Source: Macrostomum hystrix
Taxonomy: Eukaryota; Platyhelminthes; Macrostomidae
Assembly (NCBI GenBank): GCA_950097015.1
Contig: CATNEN010000002.1
Span: forward strand, 5,549,001 to 5,613,000
Length of the DNA: 64,000 bases
Direction of reading: 5' to 3'
Below the pieces are notes generated by a model. The model saw only the letters and a list, made by a program, of their open reading frames with translations, did not search any database and had not been told where the DNA came from. The translations under genes and the position numbers were made by a program. Positions 34,700-46,400 of the stretch are shown one piece after another. Position 1 is the first letter of the stretch, and the number at the start of each line of letters is the position of its first letter.

Positions 34700-37600
34700 G
34701 ATATCCTGGCAATCTCAGCGCGCAGATGCTCGTAAAGTCCCAGGCTGGGCAAAAAATCGAAGTCGAGAAGGAAAACAAAATCTGTCTGGGCATTCTCCAT
34801 GGCGATGTTGCGCAGGCGATTCACCGGATAGAACTGGCCCTCCTTCATCAGCAGGTGGTAGGCGATGTTCCTGCGGTGCCGCAGAACCTGTGCGAGTGGG
34901 CCATTTTTAATGAGGATCCGGGATTTGGAATTAGAATCTAGGATTTAGAAGGAAGATATAAATGGTATCTATGATTTAGAATGGGGATCTGGGATTTAGA
35001 ATGGGGATTTAGAATGAGGATATGGGATAAAGAAGGGGATCTGGGATGTAGTTAGGGGATATGGGATTTAGAATGGGGTTTAGAATGGGAATGGGGTGGG
35101 ATGGGATTTAGAATAGGGATTTAGAATCTGGGATTTAGAATAGGGATTTAGAGGGGATATGGGCTGTAGAAAGGGGATATGAGATTCGGAATGGGAATCT
35201 GGGACTCAGAATGGGGATCTGGGATTTAGAATGGTGATTTAGAGCGGGATATGGGATGTAGAAAGGGGATATGGGATTTAGAATGGGGTTTAAAATAGAA
35301 ATGGGATGGGATTTAGAATCTGGGATTCAGAATGGTGATTTAGAGCGGGATATGGGATGTAGAAAGGGGATATGAGATTCGGAATGGGAATCTGGGACTC
35401 AGAATGGGGATCTGGGATTTAGAATGGTGATTTAGAGCGGGATATGGGATGTAGAAAGGGGATATGGGATTTAGAATGGGGTTTAAAATAGAAATGGGAT
35501 GGGATTTAGAATCTGGGATTCAGAATGGTGATTTAGAGCGGGATATGGGATGTAGAAAGGGGATATGAGATTCGGAATGGGAATCTGGGACTCAGAATGG
35601 GGATCTGGGATTTAGAATGGGGATTTAGAATGAGGATATGAGATATAGAAGCGGATCTGGGATGCAGTTAGGGGATATGGGATTTAGAATAATGGGGTTT
35701 AGAATGGGAATGGGATGGGATGGGATTTAAAATGGATTTAGAATCTGGGATTCAGATTTACAAAGGATATAAGAGATTTATAATGGGGTTTAAAATGAAA
35801 ATGGGATGGGATTTAGAATCTGGGATTCAGAAAGGGGATTTAGAAGGGGTTTATGGGATGTAGAAAGGGTATATGGGATTTAGAATCTGGGACTCAGAAT
35901 GGGGATCTAGGACTAAAAATGGGATCTAGGACTAACAATGGGATCTAGGATTTAGAAAAGGGATCAGTAGGGGATGAAGCAGCAGCAGTCGCCAGCAGAC
36001 CTGGGAGGATTCCACAAAGCTGGCCAGCTGATGAGCCTCAGAGTCGGTGACATAGACGCACAAGCTGATTGGCCCGGCCCAGTGACGAGATAGACTCTCC
36101 AGCAGCTGCACCCGGTCCAGGCTGAGCTGGCTCACCAGGGTGACATCGTTGGCTCCCTGAGCAGTGTAGTTATAATCCAGATAGAACAGGTGAGTCCTGC
36201 GTGTGAGCTGCTGCTCAGACCGCATCTCGTAGCACTCGTCGCCGGAGTTGATGCCGGAGCTGCCGGCGCCATCGTCGCCGACCCCGGCGCTGCTAGAATC
36301 GTCGGCGTCGCCTGGTTCATCTGGACAGGCGAAGAGTCGGCGACGCAGCAGGCCTCCGTCATAGTCCAGGTAAGTCATGTACAAGGTGTGGAAATGTTGC
36401 GCAAACTTGTGCCTCCGGGCACCCCACACTTTCAGGGGCGAATTCCAATGGAGGATGCGAATTTTAGGCAGATTAGCGGGGGATTTGTAGCACAGTTCAG
36501 GCCGAGTGTGATCCCCCAGCTGCACATTCCAGTAGCAGGGAATTCTGTACAACAGAGACGGGTTGCTGCGAACCACCGCGTTGATCACATCCTGCGATGA
36601 AGCAATGTGGACTGGAAAGCTTGTTCTCAAGATACTGTATAATCAAAATGTCAATATCAGCTAATCACAGTCAGCTGGTCACACAGTCAGCTGATCACAT
36701 AGTTAGCTGGTCACACAGTCAGCTGATCACACAGTCAGCTGGTCACACAGTCAGCTGGTCACACAGTCAGCTGATCACACAGTCAGCTGGTCACACAGTC
36801 AACTGGTCACACAGCCAGCTGGTCACACAGTCAGCTGATCACACAGTCAGCTGGTCACACAGTCAGCTGGTCACACAGTCAGCTGGTCACACAGTCAGCT
36901 GATCACACAGTCAGCTGGTCACACAGTCAGCTGGTCACACAGCCAGCTGGTCACACAGTCAGCTGATCACACAGTCAGCTGGTCACACAGTCACTTGATC
37001 ACACAGTCAGCTGGTCACACAGTCAGCTGGTCACACAGTCAGCTGGTCACACAGTCAGCTAATCACACAGTCAGCTGGTCACACAGTCCGCTGATCCAAC
37101 AGTTAGCTGGTCACACAGTCAGCTGATAACACAGTCAGCTGATCACACAGTCAGCTGGTCACACAGTCAGCTGATAACACAGTCAGCTGGTCACACAGTC
37201 AGCTGGTCACACAGTCAGCTGATCACACAGTCAGCTAATCACACAGTCAGCTGATCACACAGTCACCTGATCACACAGTCAGCTGGTCACACAGTCAGCT
37301 GATCACACAGTCACCTGATCACACAGTCAGCTGGTCACACAGTCAGCTGATCACACAGTCAGCTGATCACACAGTCAGCTAATCACACAGTCAGCTGATC
37401 ACACAGTCAGCTGATCACACAGTCAGCTGATCACACAGCCAGCTGGTCACACAGTCAGCTGATCACACAGTCAGCTGGTCACACAGTCAGCTGATCACAC
37501 AGTCAGCTGATCACACAGTCAGCTGATCACACAGTCAGCTGATCACACAGTCAGCTGATCACACAGCCAGCTGGTCACACAGTCAGCTGATCACACAGTC

Positions 37601-40600
37601 AGCTGATCACACAGTCAGCTGATCACACAGTCAGCTGATCACACAGTCAGCTGGTCACACAGTCAGCTGATCACACAGTCAGCTGATCACAGTCAGCTGG
37701 TCACACAGTCAGCTGATCACACAGTCAGCTGGTCACACAGTCAGCTGGTCACACAGTCAGCTGGTCACACAGTCAGCTGGTCACACAGTCAGCTGGTCAC
37801 ACAGTCAGCTGATCACACAGTCAGCTGGTCACACAGTCAGCTGGTCACACAGTCAGCTGATCACACAGTTAGCTGGTCACACAGTCAGCTGATCACACAG
37901 TCAGCTGGTCACAGTCAGCTGATCACACAGTCAGCTGGTCACACAGTCACTTGATCACACAGTCAGCTGGTCACACAGTCAGCTGGTCACACAGTCAGCT
38001 AATCACACAGTCAGTTGGTCACACAGTCCGCTGATCACACAGTCAGCTGGTCACAGTTAGCTGGTCACACAGTCAGCTGATCACATAGTCAGCTGATAAC
38101 ACAGTCAGCTGATCACACAGTCAGCTGATCACACAGTCAGTTGATCACACAGTCAGCTGATCACATAGTCAGCTGATAACACAGTCAGCTGATCACACAG
38201 TCAGCTGATCACACAGTCAGCTGATCACACAGTCAGCTGATCACACAGTCAGCTGGTCACACAGTCAGCTGGTCACACAGTCAGCTGATCACACAGTTAG
38301 CTGGTCACACAGTCAGCTGATCACACAGTCAGCTGGTCACAGTCAGCTGATCACACAGTCAGCTGGTCACACAGTCACTTGATCACACAGTTAGCTGGTC
38401 ACACAGTCAGCTGGTCACACAGTCAGCTGGTCACACAGTCAGCTGATCACACAGTCAGCTGATCACACAGTCAGCTGATCACACAGTCAGCTAATCACAC
38501 GGTCAGCTGATCACACAGTCAGCTGGTCACACAGTCAGCTGGTCACAGTCAGCTGATCACACAGTCAGCTGATCACACAGTCAGCTGATCACACAGTCAG
38601 CTGGTCACACAGTCAGCTGGTCACACAGTCAGCTGATCACACAGTCAGCTGGTCACACAGTCAGCTGATCACACAGTCAGCTGATAACACAGTCAGCTCA
38701 CCTGGTCAGCCAGCTGTGCGGGTCCGTGCTTGGCTGCGCAGTCCCTGGCAATCTGTGGCCAGCGCTTGTCCCAGCCCCAGGCCCGCAGTCTGGCCAAGTG
38801 CATCAGCATGACGCCAGTGTTGAAGCCGCGGCCCAGTGATGGCCAGACGCCAGTCTTGCCAGTCAGGTACCAGTCTGACAGGTTGTCGGCCAGCCCAATG
38901 GCCGGGTTGGGCCGCTTGGTCAGCTGATCGAACAGCAGCCACAGCTGCGCTGGATCAGCTGTGGCTGCCACGTCAGTATCCAGCACAATCACCCGATCCA
39001 GTGAGGCGGGCAGCACTGACGGCAGTGTAAGCTTCAGAAGGCCATAGACACCGGAGTAGTGAGTGCTGGTTAACCAGCTCACCTGAGGCATGTGAGGGGA
39101 GATAGTTGTGGATTAATTCTGAGGATTTCAGAGATTTCATTTTTAACATTTTCACGACTTTTAATTCTCATAGATAAGTGAGTCATATTTTTCAGAGTCC
39201 CATTTAGGATTCTAAGTCTTCTTCAGAGTCAGAGATCCCATTAAGGGATTCTAAGTCTTCTTCAGAGTCAGAGAACCCATTTAGGATTCTAATTCTTCTT
39301 CAGAGTCAGAGAACCCATTTAGGATTCTAAGTCTTCTTCAGAGTCAGAGATCCCATTTAGGGATTATAAGTTTTCATCAGAGTCAGAGATCCCATTTAGG
39401 GATTATAAGTTTTCATCAGAGTCAGAGATCCCATTTAGGGATCATAAGTCTTCTTCAGAGCCAGAGATCCCATTTAGGGATTATAAGTCTTCTTCAGAGT
39501 CAGAGAACCCATTTAGGATTCTAAGTCTTCTTCAGAGTCAGAGATCCCATTTAGGGATTATAAGTTTTCATCAGAGTCAGAGATCCCATTTAGGGATTAT
39601 AAGTTTTCATCAGAGTCAGAGATCCCATTTAGGGATCATAAGTCTTCTTCAGAGCCAGAGATCCCATTTAGGGATTATAAGTTTTCATCAGAGTCAGAGA
39701 TCCCATTTAGGGATCATAAGTCTTCTTCAGAGCCAGAGATCCCATTTAGGGATTATAACTATTTTCAGAGTCAGAGATCCCATTTAGGGATTCTAAGTCT
39801 TTTTCAGAGTCAGCGATCCCATTTAGGGATTCTAAGTCTTCTTCAGAGTCAGAGATCCCATTTAGGGATTCTAAGTCTTTTTCAGAGTCAGAGATCCCAT
39901 TTAGGGATTATAAGTTTTCATCAGAGTCAGAGATCCCATTTAGGGATTATAAGTTTTCATCAGAGTCAGAGATCCCATTTAGGGATCATAAGTCTTCTTC
40001 AGAGTCAGAGATCCCATTTAAGGATTCTTAAGCAATCTTCCCATCCCAGAAATTAAAACCCTATTATGGGATATTGGAGTTTTTTCTTCCCAAATTTAAT
40101 CTACGGGGTACAGGTACGGATATCAGAGAAATCTAAACTCTAATCTACGGATTACAGCCACGGATTATACAATAACCAATTGATTTTCGCTGCCGACACC
40201 AACCTTAGCTGTGTCCATACTATAATAGGCCACTCTCAGGTGGGGAATTCTCCAAGTGCGGAACAGAGTTCTCAGCACCTGACCAGCCAGACCAGTGGTG
40301 ACCAGGTGCAGGTGAACCGGTGTGGACCGGTGAAATAGAACACTCTTGACCACTGTCACGGCGTAGCGCGTGGCAGCCTGGCCGCCAATGATGAGGGCCA
40401 GGTGAATCCACTCACAGCTGGCCAACTGTTGCAGTTGGACAGCTGTTGCATTGCTCTCAACTGCGGCACTGCCAGCAATGTCGCACTGGCAGTCTCTGTT
40501 ATTGACAGGTGGGTAAGCTCCATCAGGGTTGCCAAGGCGAACAAGTGAGAACAGGCAGAGTAGGCAGCAGCCTGCTAGCAGGGCGGTCAGGAGCCGACCC

Positions 40601-40629
40601 CGCCTACGCACTGAGAATGGAAATCTCAT
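32874..40629 (-). CDS. LARGE: LARGE-type bifunctional xylosyl/glucuronyltransferase, 715 aa, five exons
   Basis: Minus-strand exons 40204-40629, 38702-39082, 36001-36591, 34543-34887 and 32874-33278 all join in phase 0 (2148 nt). Residues about 12-31 form one hydrophobic helix after a basic N-terminus, a type II Golgi anchor. The GT8-like domain starts at CEWIHLALIIGG and has D177-T-D179 in VIVLDTDVA, THYSGVYGL and ALGRG-like SLGRGFNTGV. The GT49-like domain has MKEGQFYPVNRLRNIAM, D508-F-D510 in FLLDFDFLP, VPAFET, QADFEPYVVI, FVGFGWNK and LPNAFIVHLPHAPS. Both match human LARGE1 throughout (756 aa). The enzyme builds the Xyl-GlcA repeat on alpha-dystroglycan, giving laminin binding. Oddities: a 12-residue Gln run (530-541) inside the GT49 domain and weak donors at exon 1 (GTTGGT) and exon 3 (GTCTGC). 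Confidence 0.94.
33297..34510. repeat. 24-bp/12-bp minisatellite in LARGE intron 4
   Basis: Units are tagatatgagaacaggtgtgagac-type, turning after 34115 into a 12-bp form (actagatatgag). A block containing acaagacaagataagagacg recurs three times (about 34232, 34342 and 34413). The array is split by an inserted element at about 33390-33815. Reads CAGGTG on the plus strand, antisense to LARGE. Confidence 0.95.
33390..33815. mobile_element. MITE-like insertion with imperfect terminal inverted repeats
   Basis: A non-repeat block interrupts the 24-bp array. The left end reads ccctgtaaaaaaatcggctg and the inverted right end reads cccgctaaaaaataaggatg, with similarity continuing over about 30 bases (ttctt, gg). 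Internal foldback modules (ttctttgggtgattcc and its complement; gcatggaatc twice) support a non-autonomous DNA transposon. Exact ends, target duplication and superfamily are uncertain. Confidence 0.55.
34663..34698. repeat. (CTG)12 trinucleotide repeat in LARGE exon 4
   Basis: Twelve uninterrupted CTG triplets on the plus strand, read as twelve CAG (Gln) codons on the LARGE coding strand. Pure repeats like this are prone to length change. Confidence 0.97.
34910..35965. repeat. Compound tandem array in LARGE intron 3
   Basis: Degenerate units around gggatttagaatggggatct. A higher-order period of about 190 bp is visible: the block with gatttagagcgggatatggg recurs at about 35235, 35338, 35430 and 35530 in a fixed order. 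Confidence 0.9.
36650..38698. repeat. 16-bp minisatellite in LARGE intron 2
   Basis: About 128 copies of cacagtcagctggtca / cacagtcagctgatca fill the whole intron up to the exon 2 donor. Nearly every unit holds the palindrome CAGCTG; the gatca form also holds TGATCA. Confidence 0.97.
39180..40045. repeat. 39-bp minisatellite in LARGE intron 1
   Basis: About 22 copies of a unit containing agagatcccatttagggatt and ttcatcagagtc, with ttcttcagagtc variants. Confidence 0.94.
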
Positions 40630-42830
40630 GATGCCATGGTCACTGAGGGTGCATGGCAGCAGGACTCAATGATTATGGAAGCCTGGAATACAAATAATAA
40701 TTGGCAAGTAAAATCAAAGTGTATCAAAGTAGCTAATAATAGAGTAGCCAACGTTTTCAGGAATATCTAATCAGATTAAAGTTATGCTTTCAATATTTAA
40801 ACTCTTATAGAAGTTTAACATGTTTCTACATTTAAGAGTATACAAATTGAACTTAAAATATTAGGTTAAACACTACAATAAATATTAATGAAAAATATAC
40901 ATATTTAGATATGTATTAAAAATGATATAGTTTTACCATATTAACTAGAGCTTTATCTAAGAGTTAAAAGTAAGAAAAATGTTTATTTTTAGTTTGCTTG
41001 TACTCTAAATTTCAATAAATATTTAATTATAACAAACTATTATAACAGGGCTTATGACTCTTCTTTTACCTCTCTTGGTAGCGTATTCTTCTGGCCTCCT
41101 TTGCCACTTATTTCTCTCTCTAACTCTTTGTATTCTCCCTTAAATCTTATCTTGGTGACCCTGAAAAGGGCCGTTTTAACTCCACAACTCTTATGTTGTG
41201 AGCTTCGCTTAAGGTAGCGCTATTGCACTAGCACGAGTGGTTTATCCTTCTAATCTAAGGCACTAGGTCTCTTATTCTCCAGTCTCAGCTGGGCGTTTCT
41301 CCAGGATCAGAGGGTCACAGCCTCAATCTTTGTCTTATCTCCACACTAGACAATATCTCCTTATTAAATAACACAACAAGTTCACTTATTCAAAGGGTGC
41401 TACTCAGTTGTTGCCTTTCTTGGCTCACTGGCGGTATTATTTCTAGTCACAAAATTTCTCACTTATATAGTGCTTTTAAGATTTGTTTTAATACCATAAA
41501 TTATTTTACCAAAATAAAAAAATTATTTGTTAAAATTTGTATCACGCAGAAATATAAAAATATAATTAAGATACACTGTATAGCGCAAAAATAATATTGG
41601 ACTGTCACACTATAATTAGTTATTAGTTATTAACAAACTAATAATACTATTCCTATTAGTATTATATATTGAAACTAGCTATTGAAGTACTATACTTAGG
41701 ATCATGTAGGATACCTATAGAAACTAAAGAATTTTGTTTAGTCAAGACTAAAAGCACAAAAAATCCAGTATAATGTATGTGATCGAGTTTATAGAAAATG
41801 GTAGCTAATATAACTAATTGTATTAGTTTTAATTTAAATATATGATTAGGCCCTGGCCATAGCCCATATACAATGACAAGGTTTACAAAAAGCCATATTT
41901 GAATTTGTGATTAAAATGTAATACTTTATTATAGCTTACTTATTGGTCAGCTTAGTCAATATGTTGATTTGAACACAATATATTTTTCCAAGAAATATAA
42001 ATTAAGGAACCTTTCAGCCCTGCTTAACAAATATCGGCCTACTAGCCTCATGTCTAACAATATATACTCAGTTAGCAACTATCCACTATCTACTATCCAC
42101 TAGGCCTAACAAAAACTGATATTTTTTAAGGCTTGTTTTGTCCTTGAACTGATTGGCTATGCTTGAATTGATCACACAACTGTTTAAAATATTAAATATT
42201 TTCATTAAAAAATACTAGTCAGGGTAGTATGTCAATAGTCTAGTGTAGTACAGTAGTGTTGCACAGTAGTAATGTGGATAATAGGGGAATAAAATTACTA
42301 AAAGGTATAGGACTGAAAAGACTTAAAAAATAACTATACTACATACATGCATCTGCAGTTTTTATGGAAGAGAAGATTATTATGATACTTATTAGAAAAC
42401 GAGTTTAGTTACCTTTGAAACATAAAAATACAAGTAACAGGGAGCGAAAACAACAAAGGGACAGAATTTCAATTTCACAACAGTTACAAAAAGGTTATTT
42501 AATTATTTTGCTATATATATAATGAGACTATCGCAACAAAACAAAGGTCTTGTGTTGCTTCACAACGCCTGTCAACGGCAAAGTTTAGTTAGGGTCAGTA
42601 AGAATAAAAATACGAGTATATAGGCCTATCCCCAAATTTATATATATCGAACTAATTATTGGAAATCTAATTTAATCTTAAATGAGAGCTTAATTGTGAT
42701 TTCTCGGAAAATGACATAAACTTTTGTTTCTTCTTAAGTGTGGCAGTTTACGACTTAAACATTGAGTTAACTGGTATTAAATGTAACTGTGAATCACAAA
42801 AATCACAAATGTACTGAAATAATCTGATGC
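40630..42830. other. AT-rich intergenic region upstream of LARGE
   Basis: No exon recognised. It should contain the LARGE promoter. A block at 41060-41420 is less AT-rich and holds a histone-type stem-loop on the minus strand. Confidence 0.5.
41150..41180 (-). promoter_or_regulatory. Histone-mRNA-type 3' stem-loop sequence (orphan)
   Basis: The minus strand reads ACGGCCCTTTTCAGGGTCAC, nearly identical to the metazoan replication-dependent histone 3' stem-loop: six-pair stem (one G-U), TTTC loop, ACC after it. A purine-rich stretch (aagataagatttaaggg) follows 3', as a histone downstream element would. No histone reading frame is seen within about 300 bases upstream on that strand, so it may be a gene remnant or a chance match. 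Confidence 0.5.
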
Positions 42831-42834
42831 TGTG

Positions 42835-42890
42835 GTGAGATCGCTAGTTAATCGGCTTGGTTCGAATCTCGTTGGCTGATTACATGCGAT
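42835..42890 (+). repeat. tRNA-like Pol III promoter remnant
   Basis: tggtgagatcgctag resembles an A box and ggttcgaatct a B box about 30 bases later. No full cloverleaf is evident. Most likely the head of a tRNA-derived SINE; a SINE-like tail lies 200 bases further on. Confidence 0.4.
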
Positions 42891-43074
42891 GGACGTTATC
42901 AAATTCCTTTTTGCCATATAAACCAGTAGACGAATGAACAAGTGTCAACGCAGATTGGCAATCCAATTAACTAGCTAGTTCAGTTAGTTAGAAGGCAGTG
43001 TGTCTCTTCTAAAGGTTTTGTGCAACTCTTTAGTTAGGGGACTTAGTTAGACTGGGGATCAGGCCGCGCAAACC

Positions 43075-43245
43075 ATTCCACATTTCTACCTCAGCTGCAC
43101 GAGGCTGGTACCCATTTCACAGCTGAGTGAAATAAAGCAATGGGGAACTGAGTGTATTACTTAAGGACACAAATTGACTTATTTGATTCGAACTTACGAC
43201 TTTTCAGTCAGAAGTCCGAGGAACTGCGAATGCTAAGGACTTAAA
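43075..43245 (-). repeat. SINE-like element, copy 2
   Basis: Aligns in order with 22900-23085: tacccatttcacag, gcaatgggga, acttaaggacacaaattgac, gattcgaac and cagtcag. The minus strand holds the B-box-like GTTCGAATC. Confidence 0.55.
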
Positions 43246-43408
43246 TGTTTCCTCGACAAGCAGGATTTGTTATCATCAAAGAAATTTACATGTCGATGAA
43301 CCTCGTCTATTTTAATGTCAAATGACATTCAAAATTAAAGGATGCTCGCATAATGGCAATATCTCGGTTCGCATGTCGCTTGTCTTGATCGAGTTAAATA
43401 AAATCAAT

Positions 43409-46400
43409 TCACTTCTCGTTCTTCCACCGGGCCATAAGGTATTCAGCATAGTCTATGTAGCCGTCCTTGTCCAAGTCGTGCTCATCGATAATGTGGTCGA
43501 TTTCCTCTGGGCAAATGAATGGATTTGAAATGCGGATCTATGCTAATATTTTGAGAATATGGTAATGTACAAATTTCGAAGCGTAGTTTAATTGACTCAA
43601 CTCACTCTCGATGGACACGTATTTCTCGGCAACGAGCCGGTCCCGCTTCTCAGACACCTGCTTGGGTGTGAGGGTTCGCTGCTCCTCCGGGGTCAGGAAG
43701 TTAACATCGACAAAATCGTAGTGACTCATCGCCTTGAGCATCTCTAGGCCGTCCAGCTTGCTATTTTTGTCGTAGTCGTGTGATCTGATCAAATTGAAAG
43801 CGAATTATGAGTGGCCGTGAATGGTGTTGATGCACAGGTGTCAGCTGTGAATGGTGTTGATGATGCACAGGTGTCAGCTGTGAATTGTGTTGATGATGCA
43901 CAGGTGTCAGCTGTGAATTGTGTTGATGATGCACAGGTGTCAGCTGTGAATGGTGTTGATGATGCACAGGTGTCAGCTGTGAATTGTTTTGATGATGCAC
44001 AGGTGTCAGCTGTGAATTGTGTTGATGATGCACAGGTGTCAGCTGTGAATGGTGTTGATGATGCACAGGTGTCAGCTGTGAATGGTGTTGATGATGCACA
44101 GGTGTCAGCTGTGAATTGTGTTGATGATGCACAGGTGTCAGCTGTGAATTGTGTTGATGATGCACAGGTGTCAGCTGTGAATTGTGTTGATGCACAGGTG
44201 TCAGCTGTGAATGGTGTTGATGATGCACAGGTGTCAGCTGTGAATTGTGTTGATGCACAGGTGTCAGCTGTGAATGGTGTTGATGATGCACAGGTGTCAG
44301 CTGTGAATTGTGTTGATGATGCACAGGTGTCAGCTGTGAATTGTTTTGATGATGCACAGGTGTCAGCTGTGAATTGTTTTGATGATGCACAGGTGTCAGC
44401 TGTGAATTGTTTTGATGATGCACAGGTGTCAGCTGTGAATTGTGTTGATGATGCACAGGTGTCAGCTGTGAATTGTTTTGATGATGCACAGGTGTCAGCT
44501 GTGAATTGTGTTGATGATGCACAGGTGTCAGCTGTGAATTGTGTTGATGATGCACAGGTGTCAGCTGTGAATTGTGTTGATGATGCACAGGTGTCAGCTG
44601 TGAATTGTGTTGATGATGCACAGGTGTCAGCTGTGAATTGTGTTGATGATGCACAGGTGTCAGCTGTGAATTGTGTTGATGCACAGGTGTCAGCTGTGAA
44701 TGGTGTTGATGATGCACAGGTGTCAGCTGTGAATTGTGTTGATGCACAGGTGTCAGCTGTGAATGGTGTTGATGCACAGGTGTCAGCTGTGAATGGTGTT
44801 GATGCACAGGTGTCAGCTGTGAATTGTGTTGATGCACAGGTGTCAGCTGTGAATTGTGTTGATGATGCACAGGTGTCAGCTGTGAATTGTGTAGATGATG
44901 CACAGGTGTCAGCTGTGAATTGTGTAGATGATGCACAGGTGTCAGCTGTGAATTGTGTTGATGCACAGGTGTCAGCTGTGAATGGTGTTGATGATGCACA
45001 GGTGTCAGCTGTGAATGGTGTTGATGCACAGGTGTCAGCTGTGAATGGTGTTGATGCACAGGTGTCAGCTGTGAATTGTGTTGATGATGCACAGGTGTCA
45101 GCTGTGAATTGTGTAGATGATGCACAGCTGTCAGCTGTGAATAGTGTTGGTGATGCACAGGTGTCAGCTGTGAATGGTGTTGGTGATTTACATGTGCGTT
45201 GGTGATGCTCAGGTATTAGCTGTGAATTGTGTTGATGCACAGGTGTCAGCTGTGAATGGTGTTGATGCACAGGTGTCAGCTGTGAATTGTGTTGATGATG
45301 CACAGGTGTCAGCTGTGAATTGTGTTGATGATGCACAGGTGTCAGCTGTGAATTGTGTTGATGATGCACAGGTGTCAGCTGTGAATTGTGTTGATGATGC
45401 ACAGGTGTCAGCTGTGAATTGTGTTGATGCACAGGTGTCAGCTGTGAATGGTGTTGATGATGCACAGGTGTCAGCTGTGAATTGTGTTGATGCACAGGTG
45501 TCAGCTGTGAATGGTGTTGATGCACAGGTGTCAGCTGTGAATGGTGTTGATGCACAGGTGTCAGCTGTGAATTGTGTTGATGCACAGGTGTCAGCTGTGA
45601 ATTGTGTTGATGATGCACAGGTGTCAGCTGTGAATTGTGTAGATGATGCACAGGTGTCAGCTGTGAATTGTGTAGATGATGCACAGGTGTCAGCTGTGAA
45701 TTGTGTTGATGCACAGGTGTCAGCTGTGAATGGTGTTGATGATGCACAGGTGTCAGCTGTGAATGGTGTTGATGCACAGGTGTCAGCTGTGAATGGTGTT
45801 GATGCACAGGTGTCAGCTGTGAATGGTGTTGATGCACAGGTGTCAGCTGTGAATGGTGTTGATGCACAGGTGTCAGCTGTGAATGGTGTTGATGCACAGG
45901 TGTCAGCTGTGAATGGTGTTGATGCACAGGTGTCAGCTGTGAATGGTGTTGATGCACAGGTGTCAGCTGTGAATGGTGTTGGTGATGCACAGCTGAATGC
46001 TGAATGGTTAGTTGTGATGAGCCCTAAATTATTTGCTGTGAATAATTAAATGAAGAAATGTAACACAGCACTGATCCTGGATGCACTTTTTAAGATGTAC
46101 TCGTAATTTAGGGCCAGCGAATGCACCAACATATTGCACCCAGTTAATTCTCAAATCGGCTCAGAGTATTAATCCTAGCTTTTTAATCCAATTAGCATTT
46201 CCGATTCCCCCAGAATAATCAGCCTGCTGGTTTTGGGCATCACGAAGCTCCATCGTGCTCATTATGAGGTTTTTATGATTTCCAAGTTTGGCGTTTGTTA
46301 TTGAAGGACAAACTCTAATCAGAATCTGCACTTGCAGTTTTTGTGAGGCTTTACCAAGTTGAGTTCGTGTTTCTTAATATCTAATCGCCATAATATATCA

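Noticed and set aside
42835-42890. Functional tRNA gene
   Set aside because: A- and B-box-like words are present but no acceptor stem or anticodon arm closes around them.
43761-46049. Open frames of up to 733 codons rich in His/Gln/Thr or Val/Asp
   Set aside because: Pure products of the 27/30-bp minisatellite in the MCFD2-like intron, open in several frames at once.
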